A stretch of 49,023 bases of DNA from Methylobacterium longum (GTDB lineage: Bacteria > Pseudomonadota > Alphaproteobacteria > Rhizobiales > Beijerinckiaceae): positions 1 to 49,023 of the forward strand of contig NZ_BPQS01000039.1 in NCBI RefSeq assembly GCF_022179385.1, given 5' to 3'. The translations under genes and the position numbers were made by a program. This document shows positions 1 to 8,717 of the stretch, piece by piece. Position 1 is the stretch's first letter, and every line of letters starts with the position of its first letter. Below the pieces are notes generated by a model. The model ran no database searches. It was not told where the DNA came from and saw nothing but the letters and a program-made list of their open reading frames with translations.

Positions 1-2
1 AG

Positions 3-110
3 GTTGCGGGCCGGACGGAGCTCGAGCGCTTCTTCCAGTCGCAGTCCAGCCGGCCGGCCGGGAAGGAGGAAATCTACCAAGCCTATCTGAAGTGGCGGCA
101 GGCACGCTGA
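3..110 (+). CDS. C-terminal end of an unidentified protein (partial, truncated by window edge)
   Basis: An open frame enters from the left edge and ends at the TGA at 108-110, giving 35 residues that finish in EEIYQAYLKWRQAR. The composition (amphipathic, Lys/Arg/Glu-rich, ending in a helix-like stretch) and codon choice look like true coding sequence rather than a shadow frame, but I do not recognise the family. No function can be assigned from 35 residues. Confidence 0.45.
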   Translation, partial: VAGRTELERFFQSQSSRPAGKEEIYQAYLKWRQAR

Positions 111-466
111 CCGCCGCTACGGCCAGGGAGGCCGATACCGGCGGACCTCGGCAGCAGGAACGCTGCACGCGGTCGAGGAGGGACGCGCCAGCCACCGCGA
201 TGACGTCGCCGCGGCCGGGCCCCGTACCGGCCGCGACCGCACAGGTGGGCGGCCCGCGAGCCGGCGGCGTAGCGGGTCCGTGACGGCGGTGGCCACCTCG
301 AGCCCGTTCAGCATCACCTCGGACCCGTGGCGCGGGTCGCCATCTGCTGTCACCATCAGGTCGCTGACCTGCGGGAATGTGTGGCGGGTCGTCCGCGGCC
401 GCCCGGCCAGTCCGCGCGCCGGGACCGGCGCCCGGGCTACGCGCTGTCACCGCGATGCAGGCGCGA
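111..466. other. Gene-free stretch, nothing recognised
   Basis: Between the partial gene at the left edge and the 3' end of the hemerythrin-like gene I see only Arg/Pro/Ala-rich shadow frames on both strands, with no Shine-Dalgarno-supported start and no recognisable domain. No clear terminator hairpin with a T-tract was seen. Confidence 0.4.
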
Positions 467-1105
467 TCAACGCGGCATGGGGCGGACTGCCTGCCGGGAC
501 ACCCGCTCCCCGTGGTCGACCGCTCGACCCGACCGCGACCCACCGAAGCCGCCCCTGTTCCACACCAAGTAGCCGAGTCCGGCCGCCACGCCGGCGAGCG
601 TGGCGATCATGGCGACCTCGCTCGACATGGCCCCGGCCCTGGCACCCCGGCGCCGGGCCTGGAGAGCACTCGTCTTGGCGCGCACGAAAGCCCGCGTGGC
701 GGCCCCGGTCTCCTCGGCCGAGAGCAGCTTCCGGGCTGCCGGGATCAGCTCGTGGACATGGCGGTGCAGATGCTGGTCCACGAGGAAGGTGACGTCCTCG
801 AACGTGTTGAGCCAGCCGGCCGAATCTCTCCGCCGGTAGCGGGCGAGCTGTTGGAGTTGCCGCGTCACCTCCGCGTGGCCGTTTCGGAGGTCCTCGGTCA
901 GCGCGCGCGTCTGGCTGTCCCGGCTCAGGGGACCGTACAGGCTCGCCCCGATGGCGCGCGCGTGCAGCTCAAGCTCGTCGATGAGATCGGCCAGCATCCG
1001 CTCGCGGCTGCCGACCGAACGGCGGGCATTCAGCGCATAGGGAATATCTCGGATCAGGCTCCCGATATTCTCGTGGTCGCGCTCGATGAGTTGCCATACG
1101 TCCAT
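467..1105 (-). CDS. Hemerythrin-like HHE domain protein with C-terminal membrane helix
   Basis: 212-residue protein of the hemerythrin HHE cation-binding family, which binds a di-iron centre and is linked to O2, NO or redox sensing. I chose the ATG at 1105 (MDVWQLIERDH) because GAGGA sits just upstream; the longer open frame towards 1366 is only a shadow extension. Candidate iron ligands are His11 (RDHENI), the ELHARA histidine, HAEV, and the cluster DQHLHRHVHEL, so the four-helix ligand pattern is essentially present. After an Arg/Lys-rich linker (FVRAKTSALQARRRGARAG) there is one hydrophobic helix (EVAMIATLAGVAAGLGYLVW, about residues 162-181) followed by a short basic tail. The arrangement suggests a membrane-anchored iron-binding domain, in which topology is inferred. 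It stands alone with no operon partner. Confidence 0.8.
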   Translation of the reverse strand: MDVWQLIERDHENIGSLIRDIPYALNARRSVGSRERMLADLIDELELHARAIGASLYGPLSRDSQTRALTEDLRNGHAEVTRQLQQLARYRRRDSAGWLNTFEDVTFLVDQHLHRHVHELIPAARKLLSAEETGAATRAFVRAKTSALQARRRGARAGAMSSEVAMIATLAGVAAGLGYLVWNRGGFGGSRSGRAVDHGERVSRQAVRPMPR

Positions 1106-1588
1106 TCTCACGATCCTCGCTGGTGATATAGCAACAGCTTCGAACCCCCCGCCGCCGCCGACCGTTCCCATTCGAATCTGCGCCGGCCGGATTCCGCTCT
1201 CGGAAGGGCGCGTGCGGATGGCGTGTCGGCGCGCCGGCCGGGCGCGAATGGACCGGCTTGAAACGGTCGGGTTCGGGCATGGACGAGGATGCCCTTCAAT
1301 GGGCGGCTTTCCGAGGAGGGGAGCCGCTGGCATGTGCCCTGTCTGCGGATCTGAACGCGCGGACATGCAGCCCCGGCGCTCCCACGAGGGCGTTTTCCCG
1401 TCGCCACATTCCGGTTCGCCGCCTCTGGCAGGCTGACGCGCCCGAAGGGCGTCGCGTTAATCGGACTGGGTCCATGGTCTCGGCTCATGCGAGTGGCCTC
1501 CACTCTCAATCACACCGGCACCGGACACCGATAACCGCATCGCGGACGGCCCGTGAGTTCCAAGTTAATCCTGCTGAGGAAGTAAATC
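1106..1588. other. Intergenic region upstream of the methyltransferase
   Basis: Divergent intergenic region between the hemerythrin-like gene (minus) and the methyltransferase gene (plus). All open frames here are Arg/Pro-rich shadows. It must contain both promoters, but I cannot point to a convincing -35/-10 pair. The right end (about 1490-1588) becomes AT-richer, continuing into the following gene. Confidence 0.4.
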
Positions 1589-2227
1589 GTGACGATAGGG
1601 CAGATCGTGAGACGAATACTCGGAAAAAACTTTCAGCCCGTGGGGAAGTTGTATAGATCAATATTTGTAGATATTCACAAAATTGCAGCATTTATCGGGG
1701 ATCAGATACCGGCGGGGAGCCGATGCCTCGATATCGGCGGCGGGGACGGGATGATCGTGAGCGCGATGCTCGAGCAGCGTCCAGACCTTCACGTCACGAT
1801 GACGGATATCGCGCCCAACATCGGTAGTTTCATCGATCCGAAATTCCTGGATCGCGTGATGCTCCATCCTGCGACGACAGCTAAAAGCGTAGCCGGGACT
1901 GGGCGGTCATTCAACGCCATCACGATAGCGGACGTTCTCCATCATGTGCCCGCCGACGCGCGATCGATGTTCTGGTCGGATCTGCGGGAAATCTGTCGAG
2001 ATACCGGTTGCAGGACGATCATCGTAAAGGATGTTTGCCCGGGCACGCTCAGAGGCTTTCTCAGCCTGATGTGTGACAGGTACATCACCGGAGACCGGCA
2101 CGTCACCCTGATAAGGCCGGATGACATGATCGCCGACATCAAGCATATATTTCAAACAGATGCTGTAGATATTTCTCACTCGGAACCCGACAAGGCCAAT
2201 TACTGCCTCGTTGTGAATTTGAAATAG
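1589..2227 (+). CDS. Class I SAM-dependent methyltransferase, AT-rich
   Basis: 212-residue protein starting at GTG 1589, preceded by GAGGAAG at a suitable distance. The SAM-binding glycine motif LDIGGGDGMI (about residues 49-58), the acidic end of strand 2 (MTDIAPN) and the post-II/III region ITIADVLHHVP show a Rossmann-fold class I methyltransferase related to small-molecule or lipid/ubiquinone-type enzymes; the substrate is unknown. The region 1560-2230 is visibly richer in A and T than the rest of the window and uses codons such as ATA and TTT more freely, suggesting acquisition by transfer. It converges on a glycosyltransferase gene 28 bases away, and the two may belong to one surface-glycan or secondary-metabolite segment, which is an inference from proximity only. 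Confidence 0.85.
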   Translation: MTIGQIVRRILGKNFQPVGKLYRSIFVDIHKIAAFIGDQIPAGSRCLDIGGGDGMIVSAMLEQRPDLHVTMTDIAPNIGSFIDPKFLDRVMLHPATTAKSVAGTGRSFNAITIADVLHHVPADARSMFWSDLREICRDTGCRTIIVKDVCPGTLRGFLSLMCDRYITGDRHVTLIRPDDMIADIKHIFQTDAVDISHSEPDKANYCLVVNLK

Positions 2228-2255
2228 CGCAAGCAGGTCCGTTTCGTCTCGCGCC

Positions 2256-3194
2256 TCAGCCGATCAGACCGGCACGCAAGCGCGGAAGCACCCTGTCGAT
2301 GAGGCGCGTGTCGTGCAGGAAGCTTGGCAGGTGAGGGCCGAGCGAGAGGATGGCGAGAAAGGTGCGCAGTAGCGCACTCGCACTGCCTCGGCTTGCCGCA
2401 GCCAGGCCGGTATTGACCCGGATCGAGGCCTCGGCCTTGCGCAGAATGCCGGCGCGCGCCGCAGCCGGCAGAAAGTCCGCGTGAGCCGCCAGGACGATGC
2501 GCATCTGCGCCTCGAAATCAGCGGCGTCGCGGCTGCCGCTGACCGTCATGGATTGCCCATGGACCCGAAATCCCGTCAGGACATCGGCATGGTAGACGGT
2601 GTCGCCGTGCCGGGCGATCTTGAGGTAGAGATCCCAGTCTCCGGTGTACCAGAGGTCGTCGCGGATGCCCCCGACTGCCATGAAGGCATCGCGGCGGATC
2701 ACAGGTGCCGGCACCGCGATGAAGTTCTGGACCATGAGTTTGCGCAGCAGCAGGCCGGGTTCCAACGGCGCGTTGCCGGACGGCAGGGGGGAACGCCAGA
2801 TTCCGATCGCGCGTCCGCTCGCGTCGATGACTTGCGACGGGTGCAGGTGCATCGCGGCTTGGGGGGTGTCGGCCAGCCATGCCTTCAGATGCGCGGCGCG
2901 GCCGGGAAGCCAGATATCGTCCTGATGCAACATTGCGACATGTTCGGCCCGCGCCTGCGCGAAGCCAAAGTTCGTCTTGGCGCGCCAATGTCCCAGGTCC
3001 GGTCGGCGGAGGATATGGAGGTCGAGACGGTCGCTATAGCTTGAACTGAGTCGTGCCGTGCCGTCGCCCGGGGAGCTGTCGACAACGAGGTATTCGATGC
3101 CGGAGCTTGATTGGGCAACGAGTGAGTCGAAGGTCTCGCCAAGCCAGCGCTCGCCATCATGAACCGGTATGACAACGGTGAGCCAGGGCTTCAT
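2256..3194 (-). CDS. Family 2 glycosyltransferase (GT-A fold)
   Basis: 312-residue GT2 glycosyltransferase. The N-terminus WLTVVIPVHDGERWL is the classic nucleotide-sugar-binding start, followed by EYLVVDSSPGDGT (donor-binding Asp) and MLHQDDIWLPG, the DXD-like metal-binding site at about residue 90. A Trp-rich segment (DDLWYTGDWDLYLKIA) corresponds to the acceptor region with the ED/GD motif. I prefer ATG 3194 over GTG 3206: GAGG lies just upstream of the ATG, although the spacing is short. It probably transfers a sugar onto a polysaccharide or lipid carrier at the cytoplasmic face; the acceptor is unknown. It converges with the methyltransferase gene. Confidence 0.88.
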   Translation of the reverse strand: MKPWLTVVIPVHDGERWLGETFDSLVAQSSSGIEYLVVDSSPGDGTARLSSSYSDRLDLHILRRPDLGHWRAKTNFGFAQARAEHVAMLHQDDIWLPGRAAHLKAWLADTPQAAMHLHPSQVIDASGRAIGIWRSPLPSGNAPLEPGLLLRKLMVQNFIAVPAPVIRRDAFMAVGGIRDDLWYTGDWDLYLKIARHGDTVYHADVLTGFRVHGQSMTVSGSRDAADFEAQMRIVLAAHADFLPAAARAGILRKAEASIRVNTGLAAASRGSASALLRTFLAILSLGPHLPSFLHDTRLIDRVLPRLRAGLIG

Positions 3195-3616
3195 ACTACC
3201 TCGCACACGATCCTGAGCTTCCCGATGGCGGCTCGGCGGGATGAGTTTCGCGCAGATCCGTCGCCTCGGTGGAAGCCTCTCTGCTGACGATCATCGCGAG
3301 CCCGTGCCGCCGCCGCGGCGCCGATGTCTCATAGTCATTGCAGCCAATCGAACAGCGATGAACGCGGGATTAAGATCGTGCGACCGACGGGGTCGTCCGA
3401 CCCGCGGGAGCGGTCCGCCCTGATGCAGGCTTCCGATCCAGAACGAGGACGGACAGATCGGCGACGGGCGGCGACACCCGGGGGACCGCGTCACCGAACC
3501 CTCTTAGCTGTGCCTTCGCCCTCGCTCGTGTCCGCCCTGCCGCGGACCGGCGAAACGGTTTTGTCCCTCGCTCTTAGCTGATAGACCGGATCGTCTGTTC
3601 GAGAGGGGGCATATCC
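3195..3616. other. Divergent intergenic region
   Basis: Separates the minus-strand glycosyltransferase from the plus-strand CNNM/CBS gene. Short frames on both strands are shadow-like. Only the purine-rich GAGGGGG at 3603-3609, which serves the next gene, is interpretable. Confidence 0.4.
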
Positions 3617-4927
3617 ATTTCCGACGATGCGTGGTCGACGGCGCTGGGACTGTTTGCGGTTCTGCTCCTGGTGTTCGCCAATGGGTTCTTCGTGGCGGCG
3701 GAATTTGCCCTGGTCTCGGTGCGTCGCAGCCGCGTCGCCGAGTTGGTATCGGAGCAGCGGGCGAACGCGACGGCGCTCCAACGGGCGACGGACCGGCTCG
3801 ACGCCTATCTCGCCGCGACCCAGTTCGGCATCACCCTGTCCTCCCTGGCACTCGGCTGGATCGGCGAGCCGGCCCTCGCGCACCTGATCGAACCGGGCCT
3901 GGACTGGCTGCCGTTAGGCCTCGGGGCCGTCGCGTCCCACACGGTCGCAGTCGCGATCGCCTTCTCGATCATCACGTCCCTGCACATCGTGCTAGGCGAA
4001 CTCGCCCCGAAGAGCCTGGCCCTGCAGCGGAGCGAGCGGACCGCCCTCGCGGTGGTCCGGCCGCTGAGCCTGTTCCTGCTCGTATTCCGGCCGGCGATCC
4101 TGGTTCTGAACGGGCTCGGCAACGGTGTGCTGCGACTGCTCGATCTGAAGGCCGGGCACGGCGAGGGCTCGCTTCACTCCACGGCCGAACTCAACCTGCT
4201 CATCCAGGCGAGCCAGGAGGCGGGCCTGATCCGTGAGGTCCAGCAGGAAGCCGTGGAGCGCATCTTCGCCATCGGCGAGCGCAAGGTCCGAGACATCATG
4301 ACCCCGCGCCACGAAGTCGAATGGGTCGACGCCGACGACCCGCGTGAGGAGATACTCAAGGCCGTGCGCGCGTGTGATCACGCCCAGGTCGTGGTGAGCC
4401 GCGGCGACGTGGACGAACTGGTCGGCGTGGTGCGCAAGCAGGATCTGCTCGACCAAGTGCTCGACGGCAGGGACATCGATATCGCCGTCGCCACCCAGCC
4501 GCCCATCGTCGTGCACGAGAGCATGACCATCCTGGCCGTGCTGGAGACCTTCCAGAGCCAGCCGATGCGGATGGCAGTGGTCGTCGACGAGTACGGCAGC
4601 CTGGAGGGCATCGTCACCCAGACCGACCTGCTGGAGGCCATCGCGGGCGACATACCGGAAGTGGGAGAGGAGCCCGACGTGGTCGAGCGCCCTGACGGCT
4701 CATTGCTGATCGACGGCATGATGTCGGCCCGCGAGGCTTTCGAACGACTCGACCTGTCTGAGAACTCGGCCTCGGACGACTTCAATACGCTGGCCGGCTA
4801 CGTGATCTTCCAGCTAGGACGGATACCGACCGCGGGGGACGCCTTCGAGGCCGGCGGGTGGCACTTCGAGGTCGTCGACATGGACGGACGCCGGATCGAC
4901 AAGGTCCTCGCGATTCGGACAGCCTGA
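3617..4927 (+). CDS. CNNM/HlyC-CorC family membrane protein with CBS pair
   Basis: About 436 residues. Domain order: DUF21/CNNM transmembrane domain (about 1-185; FANGFFVAAEFALVSVRRSR, LSSLALGWIGEPALA, ITSLHIVLGELAPKSLALQR), a CBS pair (about 200-330; VRDIMTPRHEVEWVD ... VVDEYGSLEGIVTQTDLLEAI) and a C-terminal CorC_HlyC domain (about 350-436). Such proteins act in Mg2+/Co2+ efflux or membrane integrity; the hemolysin label is historical. The first ordinary start codon (GTG 3671) would cut the first membrane helix in half. The frame is open upstream to 3578, and the only candidate with a well-placed ribosome site is ATT 3617, seven bases after GAGGGGG. The start is therefore inferred and non-canonical. 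It is monocistronic as far as can be seen. Confidence 0.85.
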   Translation: MSDDAWSTALGLFAVLLLVFANGFFVAAEFALVSVRRSRVAELVSEQRANATALQRATDRLDAYLAATQFGITLSSLALGWIGEPALAHLIEPGLDWLPLGLGAVASHTVAVAIAFSIITSLHIVLGELAPKSLALQRSERTALAVVRPLSLFLLVFRPAILVLNGLGNGVLRLLDLKAGHGEGSLHSTAELNLLIQASQEAGLIREVQQEAVERIFAIGERKVRDIMTPRHEVEWVDADDPREEILKAVRACDHAQVVVSRGDVDELVGVVRKQDLLDQVLDGRDIDIAVATQPPIVVHESMTILAVLETFQSQPMRMAVVVDEYGSLEGIVTQTDLLEAIAGDIPEVGEEPDVVERPDGSLLIDGMMSAREAFERLDLSENSASDDFNTLAGYVIFQLGRIPTAGDAFEAGGWHFEVVDMDGRRIDKVLAIRTA

Positions 4928-5070
4928 TCGACGCACCGGTCCGGTGTGACGCGCGAGGTCCGCCGCACGCGTCCTGCGGAGCGGAGCCGTCGAACCGGAG
5001 CGCCCGCCTCCGGCACTCGCGTGGCCGTGCGCTTGGGCGGGGGCGGCCCGGGCTCGCTCATCCGGGCTGC

Positions 5071-6360
5071 CTATCGGATCCCGCCATCGCTGAGGCGGTA
5101 CCACGCGATGATCGCCGAGACGTAGAGGCGATGGAGCGCGTGCATCGGCAGCGGTGCAACCGGTGTGAGCGGCAGCGGCAAGGCGTCGGCGTTGCCGGTC
5201 GCGAGATAATCGGCGATCGCCCGTCCCATCGACGATTGGAGTCCGACGCCGCGCCCCTGGCAACCGATATCGATCAGGAGCCCCGGGGCCGGTTCGTGGA
5301 GGTGCGGGAGGAAGTCCCGGGTGATCGCGACCCGTCCACACCAGCGATGGTCGAACGCAGTCCCGTCGAGCTGTGGGAAGAGCTTGCCGACGATGCGTTC
5401 GAGATGGGCCCAGTCCGCGGGTCCGCGGGGCTCCCGGAACGGGCCCCGGCCGCCCATCAGGAGGCGCCCGGTATGGTCGAGGCGGAAGTACAGCAGCAGC
5501 TTGCGGGTGTCCGAGCTGACCTGTCCCTCCGGCAGGATCGAGCGGCGCAGGTTGTCGGAGAGCGGCGCCGTGGCGATTTGGAACGAGTTCGCTGCGATCA
5601 CCGTCTGGGCGAGGCCCGGCCACAGGGCGCCGGTATAGCCGTTGGTGCACAGGACGACGCGCTCGGTCGAGAGCCGCGCGCCCTGGGCCGTCGTGACGGT
5701 CCAGCCTGATCCCGTCCGGGCGAGGCCGGTGACGGGGCTGCCCCCGTGGATCGCGGCGCCGGCTTTCAGCGCCGCGCGGGCGAGGCCGCGGGCGTAGCTC
5801 AGCGGCTGGATCGCGCCGCCGCGATGGTCGAGCCAGCCGCCGAGGTACCGCTCGGTCCCGAGCAGCCGGTCGGTCTCGGCCTTGTCGAGGACCTGGGCCG
5901 GCGCGCCGAGCGCGATCCATTGTTCGGTCCGGCGCGCGACCTCCGCCAATCCGGCCTCGGTGTGCGCCCCCTGGATCCAGCCCGCGCGCCGGTGCGGCAC
6001 GTCCATCCCGTGCCGGGCGATCAGGTCGAAGACCGTGTCGGCCGTGCCGCCCGCGAACCGCGCGAGACGTTCGCCACGCTCGCGCCCGAGCTTGGCGACG
6101 AGGTCGGCGGGATCGTATTTCAGGCCCGGGATGACCTGCCCGCCGTTGCGGCCCGAACCCCCGAAACCGACGTCCCGGGCCTCCAGCACCACCGGGCGGA
6201 TCCCGCGCTCGGCCAAGTGTAGGGCGGTCGAGAGCCCGCAGAAGCCGCCGCCGACGATCACAACGTCGGCCCGCCCCGATTCGGTCAAGGGCGGCGTTTC
6301 CGGCGCGGGCGCTGCGGTCGTGGCCCAGAGGGCCGGTGCCAGGGGGAACGGTTCGGCCAA
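5071..6360 (-). CDS. FAD-dependent amine/amino-acid oxidoreductase (DAO family, PuuB/OrdL-like)
   Basis: 429 residues. The N-terminal dinucleotide-binding motif DVVIVGGGFCGLSTALHLAE (about residues 33-52), the glutamate at the end of the second strand (VVLEARDVGFGGSGRNGGQV) and the C-terminal FAD loop region match the DAO family members that oxidise gamma-glutamylputrescine or related amines. The start is TTG 6360: GGAGGA lies six bases upstream, better than any ATG in the longer frame. The gene lies downstream of an ABC importer for polar amino acids and near a PuuR-like regulator, so it probably oxidises the imported substrate in the cytoplasm. The exact substrate is not determined by sequence. 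A proximal gap of 111 bases to the ATPase gene is compatible with cotranscription. Confidence 0.87.
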   Translation of the reverse strand: MAEPFPLAPALWATTAAPAPETPPLTESGRADVVIVGGGFCGLSTALHLAERGIRPVVLEARDVGFGGSGRNGGQVIPGLKYDPADLVAKLGRERGERLARFAGGTADTVFDLIARHGMDVPHRRAGWIQGAHTEAGLAEVARRTEQWIALGAPAQVLDKAETDRLLGTERYLGGWLDHRGGAIQPLSYARGLARAALKAGAAIHGGSPVTGLARTGSGWTVTTAQGARLSTERVVLCTNGYTGALWPGLAQTVIAANSFQIATAPLSDNLRRSILPEGQVSSDTRKLLLYFRLDHTGRLLMGGRGPFREPRGPADWAHLERIVGKLFPQLDGTAFDHRWCGRVAITRDFLPHLHEPAPGLLIDIGCQGRGVGLQSSMGRAIADYLATGNADALPLPLTPVAPLPMHALHRLYVSAIIAWYRLSDGGIR

Positions 6361-6471
6361 GGCGGTTCCTCCGGTGCGCGTCCGCGGAACCGGAGGCCGG
6401 TTTCGCGGATGGGAGCGCGTCACGATAGGGGGGTGGGGCCGTTCCCGACGGCGGCGCGATCGGGAGCGGCG

Positions 6472-7203
6472 CTAGAGCGGATGCAGCACCCGCTGCAGGA
6501 AATCCTGGGTCCGCGGGTGCTGGGGACGGTTGAGGATCTCGGTGGCCGGGCCCTGTTCGACGAGCACGCCACCGTCGAGAAACAGCACCCGGTCGGCGAC
6601 CTCGCGGGCGAAGCCGATCTCGTGGGTCACCACGATCATCGTCATGCCCTCGTCGGCTAGCCCGCGCATCACCCGCAGCACGTCGCCGACGAGTTCGGGA
6701 TCGAGCGCGGAGGTCGGCTCGTCGAACAGGATCGCGTCGGGCCGCATGGCGAGCGCCCGGGCGATGGCGACGCGCTGCTGCTGGCCGCCGGAGAGCTGAT
6801 CCGGTCGAGCGTGTTCCCGGCCCGACAGGCCCACCCGCGCCAGCAGGGCGCGCGCCTGCTCTTCGGCCTGCGCGCGGGATTCGCCCTTCACGTGGATCGG
6901 CCCCTCGACGACGTTTTCGAGCGCCGTGCGGTTGGCGAACAGGTTGAAGCGCTGGAACACCATCGAGACCCGGGTCCGGATCGCCTTGATGCTCCGCTTG
7001 TCCCGCTCGACGCGCTGGCCGCCGACGCGGATCTCGCCGCCGTCATAGGCCTCCAACCCGTTGATGCAGCGCAGCAGCGTCGACTTGCCGGATCCCGAGG
7101 GTCCGATGATGCAGACGACCTCGCCCTTGGCCACCTCGGCGGATACGCCTTTGATCACCTCCAGCGATCCGTAATGCTTGCGCACGTCGGTCAGCACGAT
7201 CAT
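6472..7203 (-). CDS. Polar amino acid ABC transporter, ATP-binding protein (GlnQ/HisP type)
   Basis: 243-residue ATPase with Walker A GPSGSGKST (about residues 36-44), Q-loop VFQRFNLF, signature LSGGQQQR, Walker B AILFDEPTSALDPE and H-loop VVTHEIGFA. These are diagnostic for the polar amino acid uptake (PAAT) family. The start ATG at 7203 overlaps the permease stop by four bases (ATGA), implying translational coupling. It energises the importer formed with the two upstream genes. The longer open frame up to 7467 is a shadow in the permease gene. Confidence 0.95.
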   Translation of the reverse strand: MIVLTDVRKHYGSLEVIKGVSAEVAKGEVVCIIGPSGSGKSTLLRCINGLEAYDGGEIRVGGQRVERDKRSIKAIRTRVSMVFQRFNLFANRTALENVVEGPIHVKGESRAQAEEQARALLARVGLSGREHARPDQLSGGQQQRVAIARALAMRPDAILFDEPTSALDPELVGDVLRVMRGLADEGMTMIVVTHEIGFAREVADRVLFLDGGVLVEQGPATEILNRPQHPRTQDFLQRVLHPL

Positions 7204-7862
7204 CGCTGGCGCGCCTTCCCCTCGAGATGCCGCACCAGCAGGATCAGCGGCAGGCTGAGCGCGAGGTACATCAACGCGACCATCGTGTAGACGCTGGTGT
7301 TCTTGAAGGTCGAGGAGGCGATGAGCTTGCCCTGAAGCGCCAGCTCGGCGACCGTGATGGTCGAGGCCTGCGAGGAATCCTTCAGCATCATGATCATGAT
7401 GTTGCCGTAGGGCGGCAGGGCGATGCGCACGGCCTGGGGCAGGATCACGCGGCGCATGGTCATCCACCAGCCCATGCCGATGGAATGCGCCGCCTCGATC
7501 TGTCCGCGATCCACCGCCTCGATGCCGGCCCGGAAGTTCTCGGCCTGGTAGGCGGAATAGGCGATCCCGAGCCCGATGATCGCCGCCTGGACGGCCGTGA
7601 ACGACAGTCCGAAATCCGGCAGCACGAAGTAGATGTAGAACAGCTGCACAATGATCGGGATGCCGCGCAGGACGTTGATCATCACAGCGCTGAGGCCGGA
7701 GAGCAGGCCGATGCCGGAGACCCGCAGCACCGCCCAGAACAGCCCGAGCAGGGTCGAGACGGCGAGGGAGGCCAGCGTGATCAGGATCGTGAGCTGGACG
7801 CCCTGGAGCAGGATCGGCAGGTATTCCTGCGCGTCGGCGAGGAACTCCCGCACGCCGCTCAC
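7200..7862 (-). CDS. Polar amino acid ABC transporter, permease
   Basis: 220-residue inner-membrane permease of the HisMQ/GlnP type with about five transmembrane segments. The cytoplasmic EAA loop is clear: EAAHSIGMGWWMTMRRVILPQAVRI contains the EAA---G---------I-LP pattern that docks with the ATPase. The GTG start at 7862 overlaps the stop of the binding-protein gene by four bases (GTGA), and its own stop overlaps the ATPase start by four. An in-frame GTG at 7892 lies inside the upstream gene and is less likely. Only one permease gene is present, so a homodimeric channel is expected. Confidence 0.94.
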   Translation of the reverse strand: MSGVREFLADAQEYLPILLQGVQLTILITLASLAVSTLLGLFWAVLRVSGIGLLSGLSAVMINVLRGIPIIVQLFYIYFVLPDFGLSFTAVQAAIIGLGIAYSAYQAENFRAGIEAVDRGQIEAAHSIGMGWWMTMRRVILPQAVRIALPPYGNIMIMMLKDSSQASTITVAELALQGKLIASSTFKNTSVYTMVALMYLALSLPLILLVRHLEGKARQR

Positions 7863-8626
7863 GACCGGTCGGCCGAGGGCGGTAGGCCCCACTTGGTCAG
7901 GATGCTCTGGAGGGTCCCATCCGCCTTGAGCTTGGCGAGTGCGGCATCGATCTTGGCCAAGAGCTCCGTATCGCCTTTGCGCACGCTGATGCCCACGGAG
8001 GCGACGACGCTCGGCTTCAGGGTGTCGACCAGGCGGACCCCCGGGAATAGCCCTTGCTTGACGTAGTAGGCGAGGATCGGCGCATCGGCGAAGCCTGCCT
8101 TCAGGCGTCCGGAGTTCACATCGCGGATGATGTCGGGGATCGTGTCGTAGATCTTCACCTCGGCGAACAGGCCGGACTTCTTCAGCGGCTCGACGAAAGC
8201 GGTGCCGACCTGGGCGCCGACGGTCTCACCCTTCAGGTCCGCGAAGGCGGCGTAGTCCTTGGTGTCGGCCTTCGGGACGATCAGGCCCTCGCCGTACGCG
8301 TAGACCGGCGCGGAGAACGCCACGACCTCCTTGCGCGCGGGGGTGATGAACATCGCGGCCGAGATCAGGTCGATCTTCGAGGCGGTGAGCGCCGGGATCA
8401 GCGTCGAGAATTGCAGGGGCTCGACGGCCACCGCGAAGCCCGCCTCCTTGCCCACGGCACTCACGAGATCGACCATCACGCCCTGGATGGAGTTGGTCTT
8501 GGTGTCGAGGAAGGTGAAGGGCAGGCCGGTCGGCGTGGCGCCGACGCGGAGCGTCGGCTCCGCCCGGGCCGGTCCGCCGGCCAGCAGCGCCATCACCAGG
8601 CACAGGCTCGGAAACAGGCTTCTCAT
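7859..8626 (-). CDS. Periplasmic polar amino acid/amine-binding protein (SBP family 3)
   Basis: 255 residues with a standard Sec signal peptide (MRSLFPSL... cleaved after ARA at about residue 22). The mature part follows the family-3 binding protein pattern: LRVGATPTGLPFTFLD, GVMVDLVSAVGKEAG, and the C-terminal LAKLKADGTLQSILTKWG. It would capture the substrate in the periplasm for the permease/ATPase encoded downstream. ATG 8626 is preferred over the longer frame because GAGGAG is seven bases upstream and the signal peptide begins there. The ligand-pocket Arg/Asp of typical amino-acid binders (SGRLKAGFAD) is partly present. It is transcribed divergently from the XRE-cupin regulator across a region with two operator-like repeats. 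Confidence 0.93.
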   Translation of the reverse strand: MRSLFPSLCLVMALLAGGPARAEPTLRVGATPTGLPFTFLDTKTNSIQGVMVDLVSAVGKEAGFAVAVEPLQFSTLIPALTASKIDLISAAMFITPARKEVVAFSAPVYAYGEGLIVPKADTKDYAAFADLKGETVGAQVGTAFVEPLKKSGLFAEVKIYDTIPDIIRDVNSGRLKAGFADAPILAYYVKQGLFPGVRLVDTLKPSVVASVGISVRKGDTELLAKIDAALAKLKADGTLQSILTKWGLPPSADRS

Positions 8627-8667
8627 CGCGCGGCTCCTCAGGCATGGCGGCTCGGTCACCGGCCTGT

Positions 8668-8683
8668 TTTCATGCTGATGAAG
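8668..8683. promoter_or_regulatory. Operator-like inverted repeat, copy 1
   Basis: TTTCA-N6-TGAAG. It is an imperfect copy of the perfect repeat centred 50 bases downstream. It lies 42 bases upstream of the binding-protein start on the minus strand, where a promoter for the ABC/oxidase operon is expected. Binding of the adjacent XRE-cupin regulator is inferred. Confidence 0.55.
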
Positions 8684-8717
8684 ATTACCGCATGCTTGGT
8701 GTCTCGACGCAAGCTCC

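Noticed and set aside
4814..5920. A 368-residue minus-strand frame over the FAD oxidase gene
   Set aside because: A second minus-strand frame of Arg/Pro/Ala composition; the true frame carries the FAD motif.
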